Source: Rhodoferax lithotrophicus
Lineage (GTDB): Bacteria > Pseudomonadota > Gammaproteobacteria > Burkholderiales > Burkholderiaceae_C
Direction: 5' to 3'
Length of the DNA: 64,000 nt
Assembly (NCBI RefSeq): GCF_019973615.1
Contig: NZ_AP024238.1
Location: forward strand, 3,927,989-3,991,988
Both the position numbers and the translations under genes were made by a program. This document shows positions 7,965-15,868 of the stretch, one piece after another (the first letter of the stretch is position 1; each line of letters opens with the position of its first letter). A model generated the notes under the pieces. That model saw only the letters and a program-made list of their open reading frames with translations. It ran no database searches and had not been told where the DNA came from.

Positions 7965-10900
7965 ATGCTCGACTTGAATGCAGACCAAATTGCAAAGCTC
8001 AACGACGAAGACCTGCGCGAACTTGTTTTCAAATTGTGCGAGGCGGAACTTCGGCGAAACAATCAACCCATTGCATCAGTGACAGCGGGCGGGAATCAAA
8101 CTGCAACAGATGGTGGTGTGGATGTCCGTGTAGACCTCCCAAAACCTGTGGCGCTGGACTTCATTCCACGCTCGCAGACTGTCTTTCAGGTGAAATGTGA
8201 AGACATGTCTGCATCGAAGATTAAAAAGGAAATGTGCCCAGGTGGCCAACTTCGCGCTTCCGTCGTGCAGTTGATCGCAGTCCAGGGGGCCTACATCATG
8301 GTCAGTTCGCAGGGGACAGTGGCAGACAGTCGTCTCAAGGAACGCCGTGAAGCGATGCGTGCGGCCATGAACACCGTGCCAGATGCTGCGACAGTTCACG
8401 TGGATTTTTATGACCGCAACCGGTTGGCCAATTGGGTTCGTGCTTATCCTGGTGTTGAGCAGTGGACACGTGCACGCATCGGTGAGCCGTTAACGGGTTG
8501 GCAAGCCTATGGCAACTGGACAGGCGACAAAACTGCAGGTGCCTATCAAAAAGATGAATTGGGTCGAGTTCTGTCAAAGTCCAGCGGCAGCGTGGACGCG
8601 ATGTCGGTTGAAAATGGGATCAACGCCATCCGGGATCAGCTGGCAAAACCCGGGCAGTCTGTTCGGTTAATTGGTCTTTCTGGCACTGACAAAACGCGCA
8701 TGGTTCAGGCGCTGTTTGAATCGGGGGTTGGTGCATCTCCGCTGGATACCTCCATCGTGGTATACACAGATCAAGGGCTCAGCCCCCAACCGTCGGCCAG
8801 AGAGATGATGCAAAAACTGGGTGCGAATGGGTTGCGGGTGATCATCGTTGTGGACAACTGCAATCCCGCCACTCATCAAGCACTGACCCAAATTGTCGCG
8901 GAATATCCAACTCACCTCAGCCTGATCACCGTTGAATATGACGTGATGGATGATGAGCCTGAAGAAACGCAAGTTTTCGAGTTGACAGGCTCTTCTCCAG
9001 CGGTTCTTGATGAAATTCTTGCCAAGCATGCTCCGCATATTGCGCAGAATGATCGGCTGCAGATCGTCGAGTTTTCTGATGGCAATGCGAGGGTTGCACT
9101 GGCATTGGCGCAGACAGTCCAAAAAGGCCAGACGCTTGGCGTGCTGAACAATAACGACCTGTTCAAGCGGCTTTTTTTGCAAAACCAAGATCCAAATGAA
9201 GCGCTGCTGCGGGCAGCGGAGGTGTGTTCACTGGTCTATTCGTTCGATGGGGAAACGCTGGATTCTGCTGACGCTGAACTCCCTATACTTGCCGCCCTTG
9301 CCAATCTGCAACCGGGTGAATTGTTCAGACAGGTCGCAGAGCTTAAGCGTCGCAAACTGGTGCAAATACGCAGCAAGTGGCGAGCCGTTCTGCCGCATGC
9401 GTTGGCCAACAGATTAGCCAAACAGACATTGATGAATCTGCCTCAAAGTCAAATCATGGCGGCTTTCCAGGGACATCAGCGTTTGCTGAAATCTTTCAGC
9501 CGTCGCTTGGGGTACTTGCACGACAGTCCTGAGGCTTGTGACATTGCCGAAATCTGGATGGCAGACGAAAAGTGGTTGGCCAATCTGAGGGGCTTGAACG
9601 AGCTTGGGACATCCATGTTTCTATACCTTGCCCCGTTGGTTCCTGAGCAGGCGCTTGCGAGATTGGAAGCCGCTTTCGGCAGCGATGGTGAAGTAGCGTT
9701 GACTGCTTCGAGCGGGCTATCTCAGACCAAATGGCGGACCCTTGCACGCAACCTGGCTTACGAGCCGAGTCTGTTTGACCGGGCCGCACAAATTTGCCTC
9801 GCCTATGCTGTGTCAGAAAAGCAGGGGAACCATGCGAAAAGCAATATTTGGAAAGAGCTCTTCCAGATGCGTTTGTCTGGTACGTTGGCACCACCGTCGC
9901 AACGGGTCAGCTTATTGCGAAATCTCTTGTCTAGTGGTACGCCGCATCAGCAACAAATGGCCATTGAGGGTTTGGAGTCCATGCTGAACTCTTCGTATTT
10001 TCGTTCGAGTCACCATTTTTCCTTTGGTGCACGGCCCCGTGGCTACGGATGGGAGCCGAAGTCTGCCGAGGACGAACAGGCATGGTATCTCTGTGCTTTT
10101 GAACTTGTCGTCGAATTTGCCAAACCAGAATCAACTCACAGCGACTCAATACGAACATCGGTGGCAAGGCATCTCAGGTCACTTTGGGTCAACCTTGGCA
10201 TGCACGACGAAGTTGCCACTCTTGTCAGGACACTCGCTGAAAGAGAAGGATGGCCAAGAGGCTGGGCTGCAATACGCGTTGCCTTGCGTCGTGACAGCAC
10301 AAAGATGGCCTTGCCGCACCTTGAGATGCTAAAGGAACTCGAGCAATTGCTTAGACCCGTAAGCTTGGAGCAAAACGTGCGTGCCTATGTGCTTTTGACG
10401 AATTGGGATATTGCCGATGGTGAGAATGACGACGAGGTAGCTGAGGCCGGTCGATTGGCTTCCCGTGAGCGTGTGTTTTCGACGGTAGAGGAACTGGCGA
10501 GGGACGTCGCCGTCAATCCACTGTTGCTGCAAAAACTGTTGCCTGATTTGTTGGTGAATGGTTCGGGACAGCAATATTGGTTCGGCAAGGGGCTCGGTGT
10601 GGCTTCAACGGACCTCACAGCCGTTTGGCAACAACTTGTTGCTGCTTTTGCCCAGGTCGCCCCATCAAATCGGGACACTCGTTTGCTTGCTGGTTTTTTG
10701 GAAGGAGCACATCAAGTTGATAGCGCCATAGCTAACAGGCTCTTGAATGCAGCGGTATATGACCCCATCCTTGCTGAGTATTTCCCATTGCTGCAAGGCC
10801 AGCAATGGAATGAAGCTGCGGTAAGGCGGTTGCTTGAATCGCTGGCTTACGAGAATGCACCATTATCAAATTTCGACTGGATCAAATCCAAATATCAGTC

Positions 10901-11483
10901 AAATGACACAGGAATGCCAGAGAGCTTGTATCTGTCGATACTGCTCAAGCTGGCAGAAACACCCGATGGACTTCAGATAGCCATGCAGTCGCTAGGAAGT
11001 ACGTTTTTCCAAAACAGCATTGAAGGTTCCGTACCGTCGACTGAGCTTGTTTTGCTTGGACGGGAACTCCTTGAGCGTTTTAACTTCGATCGTGGGGGTA
11101 ACGACTTCGAGAGCAAATTGATTGAGGTAGCCGAAGTATGTATGCAAGGTGCCGAAGCTACGATCACAGCGATCAACTTTTGTCTGCGCTTTGCTGGCTC
11201 GCATCTGGATTACAGGCTTAGCCTAGTATCTTTACGTAACCTTGCAGAAACTTTATTCAGACTCCAGCCAGTTGCTGCTCTTGATGCATTCATCGGAGAT
11301 TCACGAATACCAAAGAGACTTGAGTGGATTTCAAACTTTTCCGCGATAGAGAAAAGTGTCGTCAACTCTGCCGACGTGGATGTTTTGCAGGCGTGGGTTA
11401 AAGTCAGCCCCGCAATTCGGGCACCGCTATTGGCTGCTGCGATTGATATTCATAGTACAGACTCGCACGGTAACTACGCCTAG
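7965..11483 (+). CDS. Avs-like nuclease-STAND NTPase, ends at an in-frame amber
   Basis: A 1173-residue protein with the plan of antiviral STAND (Avs-type) NTPases. The N-terminal PD-(D/E)xK nuclease-like domain shows GGNQTATDGGVDVRV (D49, D53) and FQVK (Q75, K77). A STAND ATPase follows, with a Walker A-like GLSGTDKT at 237-244 and Walker B VIIVVDN (D297). About 700 residues of alpha-helical repeats, the likely target sensor, complete it. The start at 7965 has AAGG seven bases upstream. Two oddities stand out: Walker A has Asp242 where Gly is required, and the TAG at 11481 is followed by 86 more sense codons in the same frame. It lies alone between uvrA and a uvrA scar, which points to transfer. 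It is probably a recently damaged defence gene. Confidence 0.75.
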   Translation: MLDLNADQIAKLNDEDLRELVFKLCEAELRRNNQPIASVTAGGNQTATDGGVDVRVDLPKPVALDFIPRSQTVFQVKCEDMSASKIKKEMCPGGQLRASVVQLIAVQGAYIMVSSQGTVADSRLKERREAMRAAMNTVPDAATVHVDFYDRNRLANWVRAYPGVEQWTRARIGEPLTGWQAYGNWTGDKTAGAYQKDELGRVLSKSSGSVDAMSVENGINAIRDQLAKPGQSVRLIGLSGTDKTRMVQALFESGVGASPLDTSIVVYTDQGLSPQPSAREMMQKLGANGLRVIIVVDNCNPATHQALTQIVAEYPTHLSLITVEYDVMDDEPEETQVFELTGSSPAVLDEILAKHAPHIAQNDRLQIVEFSDGNARVALALAQTVQKGQTLGVLNNNDLFKRLFLQNQDPNEALLRAAEVCSLVYSFDGETLDSADAELPILAALANLQPGELFRQVAELKRRKLVQIRSKWRAVLPHALANRLAKQTLMNLPQSQIMAAFQGHQRLLKSFSRRLGYLHDSPEACDIAEIWMADEKWLANLRGLNELGTSMFLYLAPLVPEQALARLEAAFGSDGEVALTASSGLSQTKWRTLARNLAYEPSLFDRAAQICLAYAVSEKQGNHAKSNIWKELFQMRLSGTLAPPSQRVSLLRNLLSSGTPHQQQMAIEGLESMLNSSYFRSSHHFSFGARPRGYGWEPKSAEDEQAWYLCAFELVVEFAKPESTHSDSIRTSVARHLRSLWVNLGMHDEVATLVRTLAEREGWPRGWAAIRVALRRDSTKMALPHLEMLKELEQLLRPVSLEQNVRAYVLLTNWDIADGENDDEVAEAGRLASRERVFSTVEELARDVAVNPLLLQKLLPDLLVNGSGQQYWFGKGLGVASTDLTAVWQQLVAAFAQVAPSNRDTRLLAGFLEGAHQVDSAIANRLLNAAVYDPILAEYFPLLQGQQWNEAAVRRLLESLAYENAPLSNFDWIKSKYQSNDTGMPESLYLSILLKLAETPDGLQIAMQSLGSTFFQNSIEGSVPSTELVLLGRELLERFNFDRGGNDFESKLIEVAEVCMQGAEATITAINFCLRFAGSHLDYRLSLVSLRNLAETLFRLQPVAALDAFIGDSRIPKRLEWISNFSAIEKSVVNSADVDVLQAWVKVSPAIRAPLLAAAIDIHSTDSHGNYA

Positions 11484-11744
11484 TCACCTATCGCAGCTAA
11501 TTTGTTGGAAATCGCGCCTAACAAGCAAGATGTGCTCTGTAGTTTTTCCAAATATTTTCACTCGATGTGCCGGTGTGGTCACCCCACCAACGTTCTTCGG
11601 CCCTATCAAGGCTTGGTCACTCAGTTGGTGAATGATGTGGATGCAGACATTGCAGTATGGGCCAAAGGGCAGCTTTCGCAAATGAATGAACGGATAAACC
11701 AGGAACGCTGGAGCGAACAACGAACTGATGAGCGATTCGAGTGA
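11484..11744 (+). pseudogene. C-terminal remainder of the Avs-like gene after the amber codon
   Basis: The frame of the preceding gene continues without interruption for 86 codons after TAG and stops at TGA 11742-11744. The peptide includes NVLRPYQGLVTQLVND, VWAKGQLSQMNERI and an acidic/basic end RTDERFE, which reads as a natural helical C-terminus rather than random sequence. Without the amber the protein would have about 1260 residues. An internal start near 11502 is formally open but lacks a clear ribosome binding site. Confidence 0.7.
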
Positions 11745-11793
11745 TTACATTGCCAGATAACCATTGATCATCAAGCGCAAATTGCTTCTAAAT

Positions 11794-11955
11794 GGCATGG
11801 TCAAAGTCGAGATGCACTTTTTGCCCGACGTGGGAATCTTCTGCATCCGCATGGTGCAAGCGTGCGACCACGCTGTCAGGCGACGATCTGGCATGCCTGC
11901 TGTCGTCCGCAGGATCTGCCCAAGCGGTGCCAACAGCCAGTGGTGTAAAGTGATT
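11794..11955 (+). pseudogene. remnant of a second, diverged uvrA
   Basis: Two pieces match uvrA. 11794-11832 encodes GMVKVEMHFLPDV exactly as uvrA 6769-6807, and the six base differences in 39 are all synonymous. 11931-11955 matches the last codons, stop and first bases after uvrA (7354-7380), reading PTASGVK-stop against PPASGVQ-stop. The roughly 100 bases between do not align, and the two pieces are in different frames, so most of the 3' half was deleted. Purely silent differences point to an origin in another functional uvrA rather than decay of a local copy. Confidence 0.7.
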
Positions 11956-11980
11956 CCCATACTTCAAGGAAAGAGACGAC

Positions 11981-12670
11981 ATGACCAAACAATTCCAGGA
12001 ACCTGCCGTGGTGTACGGCACTGAAGACCTGCTCACCAGCCTGTGTAATTCGGTCACACGGGTGCTCAACGTGGCAACCCAGTGCCACGTCCACTACTCG
12101 GGCATGGTGCAGCGCATCACCAAAACCTGCCTGAAACCCGACATTGGGTGTTTTGTACTGTTTGATGGCGGTTTTTGCGGGCTGGTGGTGATCAATTTTT
12201 CGGCCCAAACCGCCATGGAGTTGTATCAGAGCTACATGATCAACATGGGTATGCCCGAGAGTGAACTGGCCCACTCACACACCTCGGATGAAGTGAGCGA
12301 CATCATGGGTGAACTGATGAACCAGATTGTGGGGGACTTCACAGGCAAGGTGCGCCGGGAATTGCAGACCCACATTACCCAGAGTCAACCCAAAATGCTG
12401 GTGCTCAACAAGCAGGTTTTATTGAGCGTGGACACCCATCTGGACAGCCCGGAATCCCGTCGCGTGACTTTTTACACCGGTCAAAACAACATTTTTTACC
12501 TTGAGCTGGCCATTGACCGCACCGAATTCATCAAGGTGCATGACTTTGAAATCAACGAAGTAGTGAACCCCGATGAGGTGATTGAGCAGGCACATGCCCA
12601 ATTGGCCAGCGACGAGGCCACCGAACCGACCGGCGAACACGACAGCTTGCTCAAATCTCTGGGGCTCTAG
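11981..12670 (+). CDS. CheX-like protein (DUF3334 type)
   Basis: A soluble 229-residue protein. The middle segment SDEVSDIMGELMNQIVGDFTG has the E-x-x-N pattern of CheX/CheC phosphatases, which dephosphorylate CheY-like response regulators. The overall length and ends resemble the uncharacterised DUF3334 family known from Vibrio and relatives. A good ribosome binding site (AAGGAAAGA) precedes the ATG. A diguanylate cyclase follows after 61 bases and a CoA-transferase after that, so they may be cotranscribed. A role in chemotaxis-like or two-component signalling is inferred from the motif only. Confidence 0.6.
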   Translation: MTKQFQEPAVVYGTEDLLTSLCNSVTRVLNVATQCHVHYSGMVQRITKTCLKPDIGCFVLFDGGFCGLVVINFSAQTAMELYQSYMINMGMPESELAHSHTSDEVSDIMGELMNQIVGDFTGKVRRELQTHITQSQPKMLVLNKQVLLSVDTHLDSPESRRVTFYTGQNNIFYLELAIDRTEFIKVHDFEINEVVNPDEVIEQAHAQLASDEATEPTGEHDSLLKSLGL

Positions 12671-12731
12671 CCTCCACCAGACGCGGTTCATCCAGCCAGA
12701 CGGCACCTATCACAGGAAGTAAACCTATTTC

Positions 12732-13769
12732 ATGAATGCTTTACTCACCGGTCTGGCCAGTATGAGTGGTTTACATGACCGCCGGGCCATGGATTTTGCA
12801 TTGGCAAAACTGATGCTGGCCACCCAGCTGTGGAGCTTCTCCAGTGTCAAACTGCTGCGCGCCGTCGGGCCACTGAACAATCAGCATTGGCTGACGCTGG
12901 CCCACATCAGCCGCGACCGGGCGGAGACACAGTATGACCAAGTGTGGCTGGATATCAGTGCTTTACCCGCCTTGAGTGCGCACCCCCAGCGCGAAGCCGC
13001 CATCGTCACCGAATCAGTCATCCGCAGTGGAACCGGGCCTTGCTTGAGCGTGTTCCCCATTGACACCCAGGCCACCGTGTGCAGTGTCCTGGAGGTGGTA
13101 TCGGAAGCCGCCATTTCCAGCCAGACAGAAAAGCTGGTGGACTGTGTACTGCGCCTGTATGAAAACCTGCAGTCCCTGCTGGACTATGGCGAAAAAGATG
13201 CCCTCACCGAACTGCTGAACCGCAAAACCTTTGACACCGCTTTTTGGCGTGCGGCCCAAGCCCAGGAAGCCAAAGATACCCCCGACCATCCCGAGCGCCG
13301 CAACCCGGAGGCCGAGGCCAGTTACTGGCTGGCCGTGATTGATATTGACCACTTCAAACACGTCAACGATCACTTTGGCCACCTGATTGGCGACGAAGTG
13401 TTGCTGCTGCTGGCACGCCAGATGCGGACCTCCTTCAGGTTTCATGACCAGTTGTACCGTTTTGGCGGTGAGGAGTTTGTGGTGTTGATGCGTTGTGGTG
13501 ACCATGCCAACGCCCAGTCTGCGCTGGAGCGATTTAGGCTTCAGATTGCCGGGCATGACTTCCCCCAGGTCAAACACATCACCATCAGCATTGGCTTTAC
13601 ACCTCTGAACATCAACGACACGCCCAGCGGGGCATTTGATCGGGCGGATAAAGCGGTCTACTACGCCAAAGAGCATGGCCGCAATCAGGTTTGCAGCTAT
13701 TCCGAGCTGGTTCAATCTGGCGCTCTGGAAGCCCAGCTTGATGAAACCAATGAGGTGGATTTCTTTTAG
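12732..13769 (+). CDS. diguanylate cyclase with GGEEF and I-site
   Basis: A 345-residue cytoplasmic enzyme expected to make c-di-GMP from two GTP. The C-terminal GGDEF domain (about 155-335) has DIDHFKHVND, the active-site loop RFGGEEF, and an RxxD inhibitory site (RFHD) five residues before it, so product feedback is expected. The N-terminal 150 residues form a soluble sensor with weak resemblance to GAF; no membrane segment is seen. The CoA-transferase gene begins 9 bases after its stop with the ribosome binding site at the overlap, so the two are translated from one message. Confidence 0.92.
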   Translation: MNALLTGLASMSGLHDRRAMDFALAKLMLATQLWSFSSVKLLRAVGPLNNQHWLTLAHISRDRAETQYDQVWLDISALPALSAHPQREAAIVTESVIRSGTGPCLSVFPIDTQATVCSVLEVVSEAAISSQTEKLVDCVLRLYENLQSLLDYGEKDALTELLNRKTFDTAFWRAAQAQEAKDTPDHPERRNPEAEASYWLAVIDIDHFKHVNDHFGHLIGDEVLLLLARQMRTSFRFHDQLYRFGGEEFVVLMRCGDHANAQSALERFRLQIAGHDFPQVKHITISIGFTPLNINDTPSGAFDRADKAVYYAKEHGRNQVCSYSELVQSGALEAQLDETNEVDFF

Positions 13770-13778
13770 GAGCTCAAC

Positions 13779-15746
13779 GTGCACACCCAGTTTAATGACC
13801 TTCATGCCAACGGCGCACGGCGCAACAAAGTGGTCAGTGCAGCGGAGGCGGTGCGCCTGATCCACAACGACGATACGGTCGCCACTGGCGGTTTTGTGGG
13901 CATTGGTTTTGCTGAAGAAATTGCGATGGCGCTGGAAGCGCGTTTTGAACAAACCCGGGCTGAAACCGGCCAAGGTTTCCCGCAAAATCTGACCTTGGTT
14001 TACGCCGCCGGTCAGGGTGATGGTCAAAACCGCGGCCTGAACCACTTCGGTCATGCCGGATTGGTGCGCCGGGTGATTGGCGGCCACTGGGGCCTGGTGC
14101 CCAAATTGCAGCAATTGGCGATTGACAACCAGATCGAAGCCTACAACCTGCCCCAGGGTGTGATCACCCATCTGTACCGTGACATTGCCGCAGGCAAACC
14201 AGGCACCCTCACCCACGTCGGCCTGGACACCTTTGTTGACCCGATTCATGGTGGCGGCAAGATCAACGCCATCACCACCGAAGACCTGGTGCGCCGCATG
14301 AGCATTGATGGCAAGGATTTCCTGTTTTACAAGGCCTTTCCGATCCATGTGGGCATCATCCGCGCCACCACCGCCGACCCCGATGGCAACCTGAGCATGG
14401 AGCGTGAAGCCCTCACCCTGGAAGCGCTGGCCATTGCCATGGCGGCACGCAACAGCGGCGGTATTGTGATTGCCCAAGTGGAGCGCCTGGCCGAGCGCAA
14501 CACGCTGCACCCGCGCAGTGTCAAGGTGCCCGGCGTGCTGGTGGATGCCGTGGTGGTGGCCACCAACCCGGCCAACCATATGCAAACGTTCAGTGAAGCC
14601 TACAACCCGGCTTATTCAGGCGAAATCCGGGTGCCGATGAACTTGATCGAGCCCATGGCACTATCGGAACGCAAGGTCATTGCGCGCCGTGCGGCGCTGG
14701 AGCTCAAACCCAACAGCGTGGTCAATCTGGGCATTGGCATGCCCGAAGGGGTGGCCACGGTAGCCGCTGAAGAAAAAATCTTTGACCTGCTGACCCTGAC
14801 CGCAGAACCCGGAGTCATCGGCGGTATACCCGCGGGAGGTATGAGCTTTGGTGCGGCGGTCAACACCCAAGCGGTGATTGACCAACCCAGCCAATTTGAC
14901 TTTTACGATGGTGGCGGGCTGGATGTGGCCGTGCTTGGCCTGGCCCAGGCCGATGCGCAGGGCAATCTGAACGTCAGCAAGTTTGGCAACCGCCTGGCCG
15001 GCGCAGGCGGGTTTATCAACATCAGCCAGAACGCCAAAAAAGTGGTGTTCGTCGGCACATTCACGGCGGGTGATTTGCAATGCCGCATCACACAAGGCCG
15101 CTTGCACATCAACAGCGAAGGCAGTCAGCGCAAATTTATCCGGCAGGTCGAGCACCGCACCTTCAGCGCACGTGAATCACGCCAACGTGGCCAGCAGGTG
15201 CTGTACGTCACCGAACGTTGTGTGTTCCAGCTGGCAGGTAGCCCGGATGCGCCCATGCTGGAACTGATTGAACTGGCCCCGGGCGTGGATTTGCAGCGCG
15301 ACGTGCTGGCACTCATGGATTTTGTGCCCCTGATCAGTCCACAACTCAAAACCATGGAATCTGCCTTGTTTGCCATTACCCCGATGGGGCTGCGTGAACG
15401 CCTGCTGACCACCCCACTGGCCCAGCGGCTGGAGCTTGATACCGCTCACAGACTGTTGTTTATCAATTTTGAGGGTTTGGCCGTTGACAAAATGGAAGAT
15501 GTCCAAGCCATTGAATCCGAGATCATCACCTTGCTTGAACCGCTGAATGCGCATGTGGCGGTGGTGGTGAACTACGACAACTTCACCATTTCACCCTCTT
15601 TGATGGAGGCCTATGCCCGCATGGTGCAACAACTTAAACAACGTTTTTACAGCCGTGTGACGCGTTATGGTACGGGCGGCTTTTTGAAAGCCCGGCTCGA
15701 AGCACGCGGTAGCGGCACCGAACCCTCAGACGAAGGCCGCCTTTAA
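13779..15746 (+). CDS. propionate/acetate CoA-transferase family (YdiF/Pct-like)
   Basis: A 655-residue fused alpha-beta family I CoA-transferase that moves CoA between short acyl-CoAs and free acids. The N-terminal half carries GGFVGIGFAEEI. The C-terminal half has NLGIGMPEGVATVAAEE and TAEPGVIGGIPAGG, where the Glu of TAEPG is the catalytic glutamyl-CoA residue of the family. It starts at GTG 13779 with AGGAG just upstream. The length is slightly above the usual 520-530 for Pct, with extra sequence at the C-terminus (segment VAVVVNYDNFTISPSL). It sits in an operon with a diguanylate cyclase and a CheX-like gene, which is unusual for a metabolic enzyme. The exact acid specificity cannot be told. 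Confidence 0.88.
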   Translation: MHTQFNDLHANGARRNKVVSAAEAVRLIHNDDTVATGGFVGIGFAEEIAMALEARFEQTRAETGQGFPQNLTLVYAAGQGDGQNRGLNHFGHAGLVRRVIGGHWGLVPKLQQLAIDNQIEAYNLPQGVITHLYRDIAAGKPGTLTHVGLDTFVDPIHGGGKINAITTEDLVRRMSIDGKDFLFYKAFPIHVGIIRATTADPDGNLSMEREALTLEALAIAMAARNSGGIVIAQVERLAERNTLHPRSVKVPGVLVDAVVVATNPANHMQTFSEAYNPAYSGEIRVPMNLIEPMALSERKVIARRAALELKPNSVVNLGIGMPEGVATVAAEEKIFDLLTLTAEPGVIGGIPAGGMSFGAAVNTQAVIDQPSQFDFYDGGGLDVAVLGLAQADAQGNLNVSKFGNRLAGAGGFINISQNAKKVVFVGTFTAGDLQCRITQGRLHINSEGSQRKFIRQVEHRTFSARESRQRGQQVLYVTERCVFQLAGSPDAPMLELIELAPGVDLQRDVLALMDFVPLISPQLKTMESALFAITPMGLRERLLTTPLAQRLELDTAHRLLFINFEGLAVDKMEDVQAIESEIITLLEPLNAHVAVVVNYDNFTISPSLMEAYARMVQQLKQRFYSRVTRYGTGGFLKARLEARGSGTEPSDEGRL

Positions 15747-15868
15747 CAGAGCGTCTGCCAAATGACCCAAATGAATGTAGACCCCTAAATAACCACTGCG
15801 CCCAGAGTGGGGGCATGAATCTACCGATAAGATTTGTCCAATACATAACGAGAATGAGGACACATCCC

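Noticed and set aside
11481..11483. Amber codon read as pyrrolysine
   Set aside because: No PylRS, tRNA or methylamine methyltransferase gene is visible and the lineage does not normally use it; loss of function or sequencing error is simpler.
13014..14585. Long minus-strand open frame of 523 codons
   Set aside because: It lies antisense to the diguanylate cyclase and CoA-transferase genes, has no family motif, and arises from GC-rich codon bias.
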